Positions 1 to 8,813 of a stretch of DNA of 64,000 nucleotides are shown one piece after another (position 1 is the stretch's first letter; every line of letters begins with the position of its first letter). The DNA comes from CAZBSE01 sp964494385 (lineage in GTDB: Bacteria; Actinomycetota; Humimicrobiia; Humimicrobiales; Humimicrobiaceae). A program made the translations under genes and the position numbers. The notes beneath the pieces are model-generated. The model had not been told where the DNA came from, did no database searches, and saw nothing but the letters and a program-made list of their open reading frames with translations. Location: assembly GCA_964494385.1 (NCBI GenBank), contig CAZBSE010000003.1, positions 1 through 64,000 on the forward strand, given 5' to 3'.

Positions 1-1243
1 GGGAAGAATGGTAATAATAAAAGCAGCCGAATGGCTTGTAAAGGTCAACTATACGGGAAAGTATTGAGCTTATCCATCTGCTGTACTCAGGGAAAGCATC
101 GGCCAGTTCCTTTAGGACCCCCTTTTCAAATAATTCATAATAAACTATTATGCTTCCTTCTGCGCCTATATGATTTTTTAAATTGGAAAGCAGTTCCTTT
201 CTTGGGTCCTTGCTGCTTTCAGCCAGGAAATCATAGTGGGCCGGCTGGCTGTCAATGGAATCAAGCACATGTATGGAATACTGAAAAGGAATCCTCTGGT
301 AAGGTTTTATGCCTTCATATAAAGGGATGGCAGTAGAAAAGGTCTCAAAATCAAAGAAATACAGTGGATATTTCAGGCTTCTTATAAATTTTGATATCTC
401 GCCCCTGTTTATCTCTGGTCCTTCTTTTTTCGCACACTCAAGCTGTATCTGCTGTTTTAAATTCAAATCATAGCTATCGGGAATATCTTTTATGGAAAGA
501 ATTCCTTCGTTATAAAGTTGTGCCGCCTTGTCTTTGTTTCCATACAGTTTAAAGATATGATTGTCCGGTAAAAATCCCCAGCACTTTTCCTTAAGCGGGC
601 AAACGTAGGGTTCGCTGCATCGTTTTCCAATGGCAGCCTCCGGCGGGTTTTTACCGGCCGCAATTTTTATCATCTCTTCAATCCTGCCTTCTATCCCCTT
701 GCTTATCTCCCCTACTTCCGCCGTAATATCAGTCTTTTTAAATAATTCCCGTAGATTAATCTCCCCTTTTCTAACATACTGATTATTTATATGGACAAGA
801 TAGCATTTTTTAATATTGATCCCTGCCTGCTCAAAACAATATTTCTGGAAAGAAACGTCATGGATATATTCCTCTTTTAACCGAGTAGAGCTTTTAACTT
901 CAACAATATCCCATCCGTCAGTACCCGCCGGCACAAGCATATCCGTTCTGCAGTATATATTCCTGGAGCTGCAGCTGGCTTCATAAAGCGGCCTTCTCTC
1001 GGACAGCAATTTAAAAGTGCTTTCCAGCTGCGACTTTATATCTCCCATCTTTTCTACATCAATTCCCTCAGGATAAAGTTTTCTGGCATATTCTCCCACC
1101 GTCAGCCCCTGCCTGAAAATATATCGGGTCACAAAATCCGGCGGAGGTATCTCTTCCCTTGCATTAACCTGATACCAAAAAAACCTGGGGCACTGCAGCC
1201 CCGCCATGTATTTCGATTTTGATATGATTATTCTTCTTTCCAT
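1..1243 (-). CDS. DUF2779 protein with Cas4-like nuclease domain (partial, C-terminus off window)
   Basis: The frame is open from an ATG at 1243 to the window edge, about 414 codons, so the C-terminus is missing. The N-terminal half looks like a RecB/Cas4-type PD-(D/E)XK nuclease: Cys18 in a QCPR motif, Asp101 (RTDM), an EVK motif at residues 115-117, then Cys209, Cys215 and Cys222. One Cys before and three after the nuclease core is the arrangement that holds a 4Fe-4S cluster in Cas4 and AddB. From about residue 297 the protein reads FFDFET, the start of the DUF2779 domain, which resembles a DEDD-type exonuclease motif. Its start lies 13 nt after the stop of the HD protein at 1257, so the two are probably co-transcribed. 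The substrate is unknown. Family identity is fairly sure; function is inferred. Confidence 0.8.
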   Translation of the reverse strand, partial: MERRIIISKSKYMAGLQCPRFFWYQVNAREEIPPPDFVTRYIFRQGLTVGEYARKLYPEGIDVEKMGDIKSQLESTFKLLSERRPLYEASCSSRNIYCRTDMLVPAGTDGWDIVEVKSSTRLKEEYIHDVSFQKYCFEQAGINIKKCYLVHINNQYVRKGEINLRELFKKTDITAEVGEISKGIEGRIEEMIKIAAGKNPPEAAIGKRCSEPYVCPLKEKCWGFLPDNHIFKLYGNKDKAAQLYNEGILSIKDIPDSYDLNLKQQIQLECAKKEGPEINRGEISKFIRSLKYPLYFFDFETFSTAIPLYEGIKPYQRIPFQYSIHVLDSIDSQPAHYDFLAESSKDPRKELLSNLKNHIGAEGSIIVYYELFEKGVLKELADAFPEYSRWISSILSRIVDLYKPFGCFYYYHSS

Positions 1244-1256
1244 AGCACCGGCCCAT

Positions 1257-2396
1257 TTAGTCAAATTCTTTATAAATTTCCCCGAAGTTTATTCCCGAAA
1301 TTACTTTTGATCTGTATTTCTGGCCCATTTTTTTTCTGGCATAAATAAGGCTTTCATTTTTTATGCCGTTTTTTAATGCCAGATATGCTTCGATAAAAGC
1401 AGCCAGGTCATCGGCTGCTTTAACCAGTTTTCCATTTCTGCTGCCGGTTTCTGAAAATTCATTTTCTGTAAACATCCTGATATCGCTATGCCAGCCTTCC
1501 GGAATCAATTTATATATTTTTTTCTCCATCTCTTCAATCTCATAATCTTTTATGAGTTCATCAAGCCCCTTTACCGATTTTTTCACAGGATTAATTACAT
1601 CCCTGGTCAAAACCTCGGGAAGATCGTGAAAGAGCCCCGTAAAGTAATTGTTTATACAATTTTTTCTTTCCAATCCCGCCGTATAAGAGAATAGATACGA
1701 AAATATGGCTACAATCAGCATGTGCCCCAGTACAGAAGTTTTTGGAACGCGGTAAAGATGGCTCCATCTTTGCTGAAAACGCAGCTGTCCGCATATATTG
1801 GCAAAATCCAGCAAATTTTTCTTTTTGGTAAAAATTTTCATGCATCTCAAACCACTATATTTATCCTGTTCCCTGGAAATGCTTTCAACAATCTCCTCTG
1901 TCAGGTAGACCCTGGGATTGGATAATTTAATTATGTCAAATTCCCACTTCGTCACATAAAAATGCGCTCCGCTTACTATCTTTCTTTCAAGAGTATCCTC
2001 TTCTTCCAGAAGATACTTTTTAAAATGTGAGTTAAATTCCTCTCCTACCTGTCTGGTGAAAGGGCTAATCCTTTCAAACACCCATCTATTTAGCTTTTCA
2101 TATTGCTGTCTGTCTTCCCTGATCCTGTAAATAAGGGGAGGCTTCAGGTCAGTTAGAATAATTCTCTTTAAAAATTCAAACAGCCCGTCCTCTATCAATT
2201 CAATCCAGTTAATCTTGCCGCCCATATCCTGTTCACATTTTGACAGAATATAGACCACTATCATTTTATGGGCTTGCTTGTCCAGTTCTGTAAGTTCAAT
2301 GGTGCGGATCTGGTCGTTCCATCTCTGCATGCCTGCAGCTTCATAAATTTTAACCAGAAGCGATTTTTTTATCATATTGACTATCGTGTGTCCCAT
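1257..2396 (-). CDS. HD-domain hydrolase (YfbR-like)
   Basis: A protein of about 380 residues with an HD-superfamily metal-dependent phosphohydrolase domain in its middle: a His in a V-P-K-T-S-V-L-G-H segment, the paired His-Asp in GLFHDLPE, and a later Asp in VKAADDLAAF. This arrangement resembles YfbR-type nucleotide phosphohydrolases. The N-terminal ~180 residues are helical and have no motif I recognise. Start choice is uncertain: TTG at 2405, ATG at 2396 and ATG at 2375 are in frame and none has a strong ribosome binding site; ATG 2396 is used here. It is followed after 13 nt by the DUF2779 nuclease gene, so the pair forms an operon. The substrate (dNMP, nucleotide second messenger, other) is not shown by the sequence. 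Confidence 0.75.
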   Translation of the reverse strand: MGHTIVNMIKKSLLVKIYEAAGMQRWNDQIRTIELTELDKQAHKMIVVYILSKCEQDMGGKINWIELIEDGLFEFLKRIILTDLKPPLIYRIREDRQQYEKLNRWVFERISPFTRQVGEEFNSHFKKYLLEEEDTLERKIVSGAHFYVTKWEFDIIKLSNPRVYLTEEIVESISREQDKYSGLRCMKIFTKKKNLLDFANICGQLRFQQRWSHLYRVPKTSVLGHMLIVAIFSYLFSYTAGLERKNCINNYFTGLFHDLPEVLTRDVINPVKKSVKGLDELIKDYEIEEMEKKIYKLIPEGWHSDIRMFTENEFSETGSRNGKLVKAADDLAAFIEAYLALKNGIKNESLIYARKKMGQKYRSKVISGINFGEIYKEFD

Positions 2397-2613
2397 GCAC
2401 AACAAATTTAATGCTAACCACGGGCAAAAAGCTTATACTTTTATTAGCCTTAATCAGTGTATATCATAGATACTAATTCTTCAAATGAAAATTAGTCATT
2501 TATTATGATAAAATTTTACCGATATGCTATAATTTTAATTCTTTTGATCTGCTGTAAAAAATTTTTACAGCATGTAATTTTAGTATATTATTTTTAATTA
2601 TAACTGATACAAA

Positions 2614-2826
2614 ATGGATAGGTTAGCTACAATCAAAACATTCAATTCCAGAATTGAAGCAGAAATAGCAAAAAGCTACCTGGTAAGCTGCGGTATTAAA
2701 ACCGAAATATCTGCCGATGACGCGGGTCAGAGCATTACTTCCCTTCAGAGTGTAAGGGGAGTAAAACTGCTAACCCTACAAGTCAATCTTGTAAAAGCCA
2801 GGCAGCTGCTTGAGAAAAAGCGCTAG
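2614..2826 (+). CDS. DUF2007-type small protein
   Basis: A 70-residue protein beginning MDRLATIKTF and matching the DUF2007 pattern: an N-terminal strand, a helix with SRIEAEIAKSYL, a CGI-K-T-E-I strand with the acidic turn ADDAG, and a C-terminal helix around VKARQLLEK. Proteins of this family are annotated as putative signal-transducing proteins; no biochemical role is known to me. The ATG is preceded by a weak ribosome binding site. It is the first gene after the divergent intergenic region at 2406-2613, and its end nearly meets the GNAT gene start, so the two are probably co-transcribed. Confidence 0.65.
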   Translation: MDRLATIKTFNSRIEAEIAKSYLVSCGIKTEISADDAGQSITSLQSVRGVKLLTLQVNLVKARQLLEKKR

Positions 2827-2830
2827 CCCT

Positions 2831-3460
2831 ATGATTAATGTTAAAAATCAATCCAAAAATTTTAACAACATCCGTATAAGCAGCTTAAAATTGGAGGATT
2901 TGCAAAGCTTTATTAAGATAGAATTTGATGCATTTTATGAAAAGTTAAAATTTATATTCAGCAGCAGAAAAGACGCCGCACTCAATATCATCACAGAAGA
3001 GATTACTGCAAACATCGGTACGGGAAGATATTATAATGCCAGAATGGATGATAAAATGGTGGGGATAATTGAGATTGTAACCAGAGAAAATATTAAAGCA
3101 CATAACAGAAATTTTAAAACCTACGTGAGGTACCTGGGTTTTTTAAGGGCAATTAAAGCATTCGTGTTAAATCTTTTGGATACTCCCAGACTGGACGGCA
3201 GTACTGTTTATATTGATAATGTGGCGGTGGATATAGATAACAGAAGGAAAGGTGTGGCCCGGATTATGTTATCTTTTGTGGAAGATTTTGCAAAAAGGCA
3301 TGGAAAGAATGCATTGACTCTCTGGGTAGCTGCGGCAAATAAAAGTGCTTATGGCCTTTATAAAAAATTCGGCTTTAAAAATATGGTTACCAGATCTTCC
3401 CGGATAGCAGAAAGGCACTTCCGATACAGAGACTGGGTATATATGAAAAAAGAAATCTAA
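2831..3460 (+). CDS. GNAT-family N-acetyltransferase
   Basis: About 209 residues from ATG 2831; an upstream in-frame TTG at 2810 would overlap the previous gene. The acetyl-CoA-binding core is readable: a strand VYIDNVAVDID, then N-R-R-K-G-V-A-R (the R/Q-x-x-G-x-G/A loop), a helix, and near the C-terminus the typical A-A-A-N-K-S-A-Y-G-L-Y-K-K-F-G-F segment. This supports a soluble N-acetyltransferase of the RimI-like type; the acceptor (protein N-terminus, amino group of a small molecule) is unknown. It runs convergently into the alpha/beta hydrolase gene, with only 8 nt between the stops. Confidence 0.85.
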   Translation: MINVKNQSKNFNNIRISSLKLEDLQSFIKIEFDAFYEKLKFIFSSRKDAALNIITEEITANIGTGRYYNARMDDKMVGIIEIVTRENIKAHNRNFKTYVRYLGFLRAIKAFVLNLLDTPRLDGSTVYIDNVAVDIDNRRKGVARIMLSFVEDFAKRHGKNALTLWVAAANKSAYGLYKKFGFKNMVTRSSRIAERHFRYRDWVYMKKEI

Positions 3461-3468
3461 CTGTCTTT

Positions 3469-4299
3469 TTAATGTTTAGCTATAAAAGACTTTATTCCCT
3501 CTATGTAAACTTCTTTCGATTCCAAATAGCTGCTGTTATGGGGGCCGTTTATCTTTAAAAAATATTTGGGTTTATTTGCAGCGTTATACAATTTTATTGC
3601 ATGAGAGAATGGAATATAATCATCCCCTTTGCTATGTATTATCAGTACCGGGATCTTTACTCTTTTTAAATAATCGGCAGTAGGATATTCAAACTTGAAA
3701 AATTTCCTTACCGGCAGATAAGGATATATCTGGGCAGCAACGTCCTTTATAGCGGTAAAGGTAGACTCCAGGATCAATGCCCTTGCTTTTACCTTTCCGG
3801 CCAGCCGGGCCGCAATAGGTCCCCCAAGGGACCGTCCAAAAATTATAATGTCTCCGGGACTTATTTTCTTAATCGTGGTCAAATATTCCCATGCTGCTTC
3901 AGCATCAAGATAGGTGCCCTTCTCGGTAGGCCTGCCTTCGCTCTTACCGTATCCCCGGTAATCAATAATAAAGGTTGACAGCCCCAGTTTACGGCAGAAA
4001 TAATCCACAAACGGAAGCCTGGTTGAAATATTACCGCCCTTTCCGTGTAAAAACAGTACAACGCCTTTATGATCCCTTGCCGGTACAAACCAGCCCGAAA
4101 GGTTTGTGCCGTCGGATGCCTTGAACATAATCTCTTCAAAATACAGCTTGATGCTGAAAGGGGTGGCCAGTATCTCCCTTCCGGGACAAAACACGGAATA
4201 GGTCTGGGTTGCAAATTTGTAGGCAGCGGAAAATAAATATATAATTCCAACCGCTGCTATAATAAAAACAAACCCTATAAATACTCTTTGATATATCAT
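3469..4299 (-). CDS. Alpha/beta hydrolase (S33-like), membrane-anchored
   Basis: 276 residues with one N-terminal hydrophobic segment (about residues 6-28) followed by an alpha/beta hydrolase fold. Visible motifs are the oxyanion-hole loop LFLHGKGGN, the nucleophile elbow GRSLGG with Ser157, Asp226/227 in HSKGDD, and His254 in INGPHN, so the catalytic triad is complete. Related proteins (BEM46/YqkD-like) are esterases or peptidase-like hydrolases of uncertain substrate. The ATG at 4299 has AGGAAGAG just upstream. It starts 6 nt after the stop of the transglutaminase-like lipoprotein gene, so the two form an operon and both products are predicted to face the outside of the membrane. Confidence 0.85.
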   Translation of the reverse strand: MIYQRVFIGFVFIIAAVGIIYLFSAAYKFATQTYSVFCPGREILATPFSIKLYFEEIMFKASDGTNLSGWFVPARDHKGVVLFLHGKGGNISTRLPFVDYFCRKLGLSTFIIDYRGYGKSEGRPTEKGTYLDAEAAWEYLTTIKKISPGDIIIFGRSLGGPIAARLAGKVKARALILESTFTAIKDVAAQIYPYLPVRKFFKFEYPTADYLKRVKIPVLIIHSKGDDYIPFSHAIKLYNAANKPKYFLKINGPHNSSYLESKEVYIEGIKSFIAKH

Positions 4300-4305
4300 C
4301 TCTTC

Positions 4306-6093
4306 CTAATATTCCTGATTAAACCTATCCACTATATTATTATAACAGTCAAACAAGGCGTTTACAGCATCTATAAACATATTATGCCGGCTGTCGTAGC
4401 AGCTGTAATCCACGCTTTTCATACATTCGATCTGCTCTTGCTTGTAAGTGTTAATATCATGGCTTACGGCTATCAGGTTGTTTCTGTCTGCTGTATAGCT
4501 TTCAGGATAATCAGTGCCCTCCAATACCCGGGAGAGCTCTTTTAGTCTTAACAGGAGGGCTTCTTCCAGGGCAATTTCCTGGGGATCATTGAATATCCAG
4601 TCTTCAGGGTGCAGTGAACTATTGTGGTTTATGGCAACTTCATATGCACCAAGTATATAACCAACTTCCTTCAGGAAATCTTCTTCAGCTATTACACCGA
4701 TATCTTTCAAGCTCAAACCGCTGACACTATAGGTTACCTCCTTTTTCACATCCGGCTCTATGCTTCCCTTCCAGGAATAATGAAGCCCTATGGGGCAGAA
4801 TTTCTTGCCATCTATATCAAGGCTTTTATAAAACACCCCGGACCCCTTATAAGTTTCCATATTAAGATAATAATTATAGGCCATAAATCCGCTTTCCGCA
4901 GTTATATCTATTGGGACCCATCCATATCCCGGAAGTTTTATTTCTACCCAGGCATGTCCGTATGGCAGCTGGCCGTCTCCTTCCATTAATATACCCAGTA
5001 CCGGCACTCCCTGTACAAATCTGGCAGGGATTCCCGCCGCCCTGCATAATGCCGTATAAAGTATGGAATAATCGGTACATACACCTTTTTCCTGCCGTAG
5101 AATATCCGAAGCATAAAAGTAACCATATTCCTCTCTGCCTACTCTTTCCTCATCATACGTAAGATTATCGCATACAAAATCATATAACTTTTCAGCAATA
5201 ACCAATGGGTCGGTTTCTGCCCCGACGGTGGTTTTAACCGTGGATTTTATTTCACGGGAGTCGCTATTTATATAATACTCGCTGCCGGTGTACATTAATA
5301 AATCCTCGTCTCCGGAATAATATGAACCAGGTTCATATAGCATATCCGCATATTCATACTCATAAAGAATTACATCACAATTAACATAAACATTGGCTGA
5401 CTGGCCTACAGCAAGATTCCCCAGGTTAAACCTGGCAATTAAATTATAATCATCGGTGTATAGGTCATCTGTTTCTTTATAGTTTGACTCGCGGTTTTTT
5501 ATAACCTGAAACGGCTGATAGGTCTGGGGTATCTCAACAAGGTACATAATATCCTCTATCTCAACCGGGCCGTTATTTGTAATGATATATTCAATGCGTA
5601 CTTCCGCCTCGTGGGCACTGTTTTTTATGATATATTCACCGGGTTCCGTTACATAAATTATTCTTGAAACAGCGGTAGATTCAATTCCGTCATGAGCCGT
5701 AAGGACAATATTATATTCCCCAATGTTTTCAAAGATATAATAAACTTCTTCTCCGGATAAAGTGTTTATATCCCCTATCTGCCATTGGTAACTTAAGATA
5801 TTTCCATCTGCATCGGTTGAATCCGAAGCAGACAAATACACCGGGTTCCCTGTCGTAAAGTAATTATCTCCGGAATTCTGCTGATGTATTTCCATAACTG
5901 CTATAGGTGCTTCATTATCCGTTTTCTGATTTACTGCGCTTTCATTGTCCTCTGATTCTCCCTCTGTACCATTCTGGCCTTCATTCGAATTCCCTCCGGT
6001 CAGGCTTTCAAAAATAGAACAGCACCCCGTTGTAAAAATTAAAGCAATTATAATTACGCCGGCCAATATCAAAAAAATTACTTTTTTTATCAT
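4306..6093 (-). CDS. Transglutaminase-like lipoprotein with PKD-type domain
   Basis: 595 residues. An N-terminal hydrophobic stretch ends in a lipobox with Cys24 (TTGC), then a low-complexity acidic linker (about 30-60). Residues ~63-150 resemble a PKD domain (DADGNILSYQW, GEYNIVLTAHDG). The next ~100 residues are beta-rich. The transglutaminase-like core has Cys339 in GVCTDYS, His380 in GHAWVEI and Asp396 in PIDIT, the full Cys-His-Asp triad. Members of this superfamily act as cysteine peptidases or crosslinkers; the target is not indicated. The C-terminal ~150 residues are helical and unrecognised. It leads an operon with the alpha/beta hydrolase downstream. Predicted extracytoplasmic. Confidence 0.85.
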   Translation of the reverse strand: MIKKVIFLILAGVIIIALIFTTGCCSIFESLTGGNSNEGQNGTEGESEDNESAVNQKTDNEAPIAVMEIHQQNSGDNYFTTGNPVYLSASDSTDADGNILSYQWQIGDINTLSGEEVYYIFENIGEYNIVLTAHDGIESTAVSRIIYVTEPGEYIIKNSAHEAEVRIEYIITNNGPVEIEDIMYLVEIPQTYQPFQVIKNRESNYKETDDLYTDDYNLIARFNLGNLAVGQSANVYVNCDVILYEYEYADMLYEPGSYYSGDEDLLMYTGSEYYINSDSREIKSTVKTTVGAETDPLVIAEKLYDFVCDNLTYDEERVGREEYGYFYASDILRQEKGVCTDYSILYTALCRAAGIPARFVQGVPVLGILMEGDGQLPYGHAWVEIKLPGYGWVPIDITAESGFMAYNYYLNMETYKGSGVFYKSLDIDGKKFCPIGLHYSWKGSIEPDVKKEVTYSVSGLSLKDIGVIAEEDFLKEVGYILGAYEVAINHNSSLHPEDWIFNDPQEIALEEALLLRLKELSRVLEGTDYPESYTADRNNLIAVSHDINTYKQEQIECMKSVDYSCYDSRHNMFIDAVNALFDCYNNIVDRFNQEY

Positions 6094-6123
6094 TTAATTT
6101 TCAATGATTTCTTTTTTACTATT

Positions 6124-7500
6124 TTAATTTCCTATAAATTTCTTGGCTAATGCTTCTGCAACAAAGGCTACTGCGAATAATATGCTTACCACGATCATCA
6201 GCGGATGGAGGTCCTTAAATCTTCCCCTGAACAGCTTTATCAGGGTATAGCTTATAAAACCAAATCCTATTCCATATGATATACTGTAAGTAAAAGGCAT
6301 AATAATTATTGTCAAAAAGGCCGGTATGCCTATTTCATAATCCTTGAAATCAATTTTACTCATTACAGTCATCATCAAAAACCCAACCACAATCAGCGCG
6401 GGGGAAGTAACAGGATATTTATAAATTCCCTCTGCTATCTCCACGCCTCCGCCAATTACAGCAATCAGAGGAGCAAAAAATATGGAAACCAAAAATAAAA
6501 ACCCGGTCACAGTAGGCATTATACCGGTCCTTCCGCCATCGGAAACGCCTGATGCGCTCTCGATATAAGTTGTTATGGAACTGGCGCCAAACAGACCTCC
6601 TGCAACTGCTGCCAGGGAGTCTATTAAAAGCACCCTTCTCAAATTAGGGAGGCTGCCCTTTTTATCCAGCAGTCCGGCTTCTCCTCCTACTCCTATAACG
6701 GTACCCATGGTATCGAAGAAATCAGTCATAAACAGGGCAAAAATCATTACCAGCGCAGCTACGTTCAACACTCCCTTGCTCCATACGGCTCCTACTAAAT
6801 CTGCCTGGAAAAAAGTTGCAAAGCTTGCCTTTGTTGGAACACTTATAAATTCCGTAGGAATAGGTATTACTCTAAACGCCATTCCTGCAACAGCCGTGCC
6901 TATAATTCCGAGCAGAATACCGCCCCTTATCTTGAATGCAACAAGTATTGCCGTTAGCACCAATCCGAATGCTGCCAGCTGTGTATAATGAGCAGTGAAG
7001 TTACCAAGTTTTACTGCAGTTGCAGGGTCCATATCCACAAAACCTGCCTGCTGCGTTCCGATAAATGCAATGAATAGCCCGATTCCCACACCAATAGCAT
7101 ACTTTAATCCCATCGGTATGGCTCTCATTATCATGCTCCTGAGACCGGTAAGCACCAGAATGGTTACAATTATCCCCTCGATTACTATAATTCCCATTGC
7201 CTGCTGCCAGCTTAGTCCCAGTCCAAACACAATAGTAAATACTACCACTGCATTGATTCCCATTCCTGACGCAAGTGCAAAAGGGGTATTGGTTAAAACT
7301 CCCATCAGTACGCTCATTATCCCCGCACCAATACAGGTAGCAATAATTGCCGCCTCGAAAGGAATCCCTGTAGCGCCGCCAGAAGAAAGAATTGCCGGAT
7401 TGACAAAGATTATGTAGGCCATGGTCATAAATGTTGTTATTCCGGCAACAATTTCCGTTCTAACGGTTGTATTCCTTTCCTTGATTTTGAAATAACGCAA
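6124..7500 (-). CDS. NCS2 family purine permease (adenine/guanine/hypoxanthine, PbuG/AzgA-like)
   Basis: A polytopic membrane protein of 458 residues. The N-terminus reads RYFKIKERNTTVRTEI-AGITTFMTMAYIIFVNP, and the family signatures ASGMGINA, the ~12-14 hydrophobic segments and FFDTMGT are all present, typical of proton-coupled purine base importers of the PbuG/AzgA group. The start is chosen at TTG 7500 because an excellent ribosome binding site, AAGGAGGTG, lies directly before it at the proper distance; longer readings from 7539 would translate through that site. No purine riboswitch is visible in the short upstream region, so regulation is not evident. The exact base specificity is not readable. 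Confidence 0.9.
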   Translation of the reverse strand: MRYFKIKERNTTVRTEIVAGITTFMTMAYIIFVNPAILSSGGATGIPFEAAIIATCIGAGIMSVLMGVLTNTPFALASGMGINAVVVFTIVFGLGLSWQQAMGIIVIEGIIVTILVLTGLRSMIMRAIPMGLKYAIGVGIGLFIAFIGTQQAGFVDMDPATAVKLGNFTAHYTQLAAFGLVLTAILVAFKIRGGILLGIIGTAVAGMAFRVIPIPTEFISVPTKASFATFFQADLVGAVWSKGVLNVAALVMIFALFMTDFFDTMGTVIGVGGEAGLLDKKGSLPNLRRVLLIDSLAAVAGGLFGASSITTYIESASGVSDGGRTGIMPTVTGFLFLVSIFFAPLIAVIGGGVEIAEGIYKYPVTSPALIVVGFLMMTVMSKIDFKDYEIGIPAFLTIIIMPFTYSISYGIGFGFISYTLIKLFRGRFKDLHPLMIVVSILFAVAFVAEALAKKFIGN

Positions 7501-7601
7501 GATACACCTCCTTGTCCCATTGTTATCAAAAACATTCAAATAATTTAAAACTGCATTTTGAGTTTTACAAAATAATCAATAAACGATAAAATTTATAAAT
7601 T

Positions 7602-7802
7602 ATGGAAGTAATAAGAAATTTCTTCACACTGGAAAATATTGGCTCTCTTCTTGAAACCATATACATCTGGCTGGAAGATTTACTTTTAAAAGTTTTTGGT
7701 AAAATAGGATATGAACCTCTAAGGAATTTGCTTACCAATCCCTGGTTCTGGATAATTCTGCTGGCATTATTTTTACTCAGTATCATTTTCAGAAGAAGAT
7801 AA
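7602..7802 (+). CDS. Small membrane protein of unknown function
   Basis: 66 residues: an amphipathic N-terminal half (MEVIRNFFTLENIGSLLETI...) and one C-terminal transmembrane segment (WFWIILLALFLLSIIF) closed by RRR, so the short C-terminal tail would be cytoplasmic. No ribosome binding site is obvious. The last 30 nt overlap the 3' end of the convergent gene at 7773-8111. I judge it real because the composition is that of a membrane protein and not of a random frame, but I do not recognise a family. An antisense frame at 7565-7870 lacks such features. Confidence 0.45.
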   Translation: MEVIRNFFTLENIGSLLETIYIWLEDLLLKVFGKIGYEPLRNLLTNPWFWIILLALFLLSIIFRRR

Positions 7803-8111
7803 TTGATTGTTCTCGTCATCAACTTTTTCCCCACCCAAAAATGTTTTAGCCGCCCAGATAATAAAAACAATAATTAAAAGTACGGCTGTTATAAGAGCTG
7901 CAAAAGCTCCGGGATTATTTTTTATTTTTTCGGCGGCCAGAGATAACCTTGAATTACTTTTTTTAAAGTAATCCATAAATTTCTCGTCCAGTAATTTTTC
8001 ATCTGATTTTTTTATATGAGAAATTCTGTCAATTATCTTTTCATCCATATTCCCCGAGGGCTTTATTACCGTATTTTTTACAATTTTTAAGTATTTATTT
8101 ATATTGTTCAT
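7773..8111 (-). CDS. Single-pass membrane protein downstream of the sigma factor
   Basis: About 112 residues from ATG 8111, which has AGGA at a spacing of 8; the frame extends upstream to 8168 without a ribosome binding site. The N-terminal ~70 residues are charged and helical, followed by one transmembrane segment (FAALITAVLLIIVFIIWAA) and a short acidic tail. It directly follows the ECF sigma gene in the same direction, the place where an anti-sigma factor is often found, but I see no zinc-binding HxxxCxxC motif or other anti-sigma signature, so that role is only positional inference. Confidence 0.55.
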   Translation of the reverse strand: MNNINKYLKIVKNTVIKPSGNMDEKIIDRISHIKKSDEKLLDEKFMDYFKKSNSRLSLAAEKIKNNPGAFAALITAVLLIIVFIIWAAKTFLGGEKVDDENNQLSSSENDTE

Positions 8112-8180
8112 AAGGAAAATCCTAAAATGTTCAATATTATAGATTAAAATTTTTTTCTTTTGTTTCAATTCGTTTTTTCA

Positions 8181-8810
8181 TTACTTTTCAACCCTTATTT
8201 TCTCTTTTATCATTTTTCTTGCCCGGTGTATGTTTGTTTTAACCGTGCCTATTGGTTTACCGGTCAGTTCTGCAATTTCTCTATAGCTATAATCCTGCAG
8301 ATCCCTTAATATTAAGGGTATCCTGTAATTTTCATCAAGGTTTACTACTATTTTCAGCACTTCCTTTACTGTTTCCTTATTAAAAAAACTCTTTTCAAGA
8401 TTCTGGCTGAACTTGGTAAAAACAACCTCATAATCTTCAGTCATTTTATCCAGGCTAACCTTTCTGTCTTTTATTTTTGAACGCAATCTCAGCTTGTCAA
8501 TGCATGTATTTACGGTAAGTTTTCTTATCCAGGTTTTAAAACTTGAAAGCCCCCTGAAGCCCTTAATAGACAGGTATACCTTTACAAATACCTCCTGGCT
8601 TACATCCTCTGCCTCATGCGTGTCTCTTAATATAAAAAATGCAGTGGTATAGACATATTTTGAGAATCGTCTGACCAGGTCTTCAAAAGCAGCTTTGTCA
8701 CCCTTTTTTGATCTTGCCACCAGTGTTTTTTCATCTGCTTCCCTGTATTTGCTTTTACTATTATTTTTATCCAATATTCTCTTTCTCCTGTTTCGCTCCG
8801 CTCTTCTCAC
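8181..8810 (-). CDS. ECF-type RNA polymerase sigma factor
   Basis: 209 residues. Region 2 is clear (FEDLVRRFSKYVYTTAF, RDTHEAEDVSQEVFVKVY, FKTWIRKLTVNTCID) and region 4 has the helix-turn-helix YSYREIAELTGKPIGTVKTNIHRARKMI. It would direct RNA polymerase to an alternative promoter set, probably for envelope stress given its neighbour HtrA. The reading starts at GTG 8810, 3 nt after the htrA stop, suggesting translational coupling; TTG 8774 behind AGGAG is an alternative start that would remove a very basic 12-residue leader. No classical anti-sigma gene follows, only a single-pass membrane protein. Confidence 0.88.
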   Translation of the reverse strand: MRRAERNRRKRILDKNNSKSKYREADEKTLVARSKKGDKAAFEDLVRRFSKYVYTTAFFILRDTHEAEDVSQEVFVKVYLSIKGFRGLSSFKTWIRKLTVNTCIDKLRLRSKIKDRKVSLDKMTEDYEVVFTKFSQNLEKSFFNKETVKEVLKIVVNLDENYRIPLILRDLQDYSYREIAELTGKPIGTVKTNIHRARKMIKEKIRVEK

Positions 8811-8813
8811 ATC

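Noticed and set aside
31..336. Open frame of 101 codons on the plus strand
   Set aside because: It is antisense to the DUF2779 gene, which has strong domain evidence in the other strand.
4288..5162. Several plus-strand frames
   Set aside because: They oppose the transglutaminase-like lipoprotein, which has an intact catalytic triad and lipobox.
6575..7417. Two plus-strand frames of ~140 codons
   Set aside because: They are antisense to the NCS2 permease, and composition (rich in P, I, T) is what the reverse of a membrane protein gives.
7501..7600. Possible purine riboswitch before the NCS2 permease
   Set aside because: The leader between the permease start and the next gene is only ~100 nt and lacks the conserved loop and junction sequences.
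7565..7870. 101-codon minus-strand frame
   Set aside because: It overlaps two better-supported genes and has no domain or ribosome binding site.
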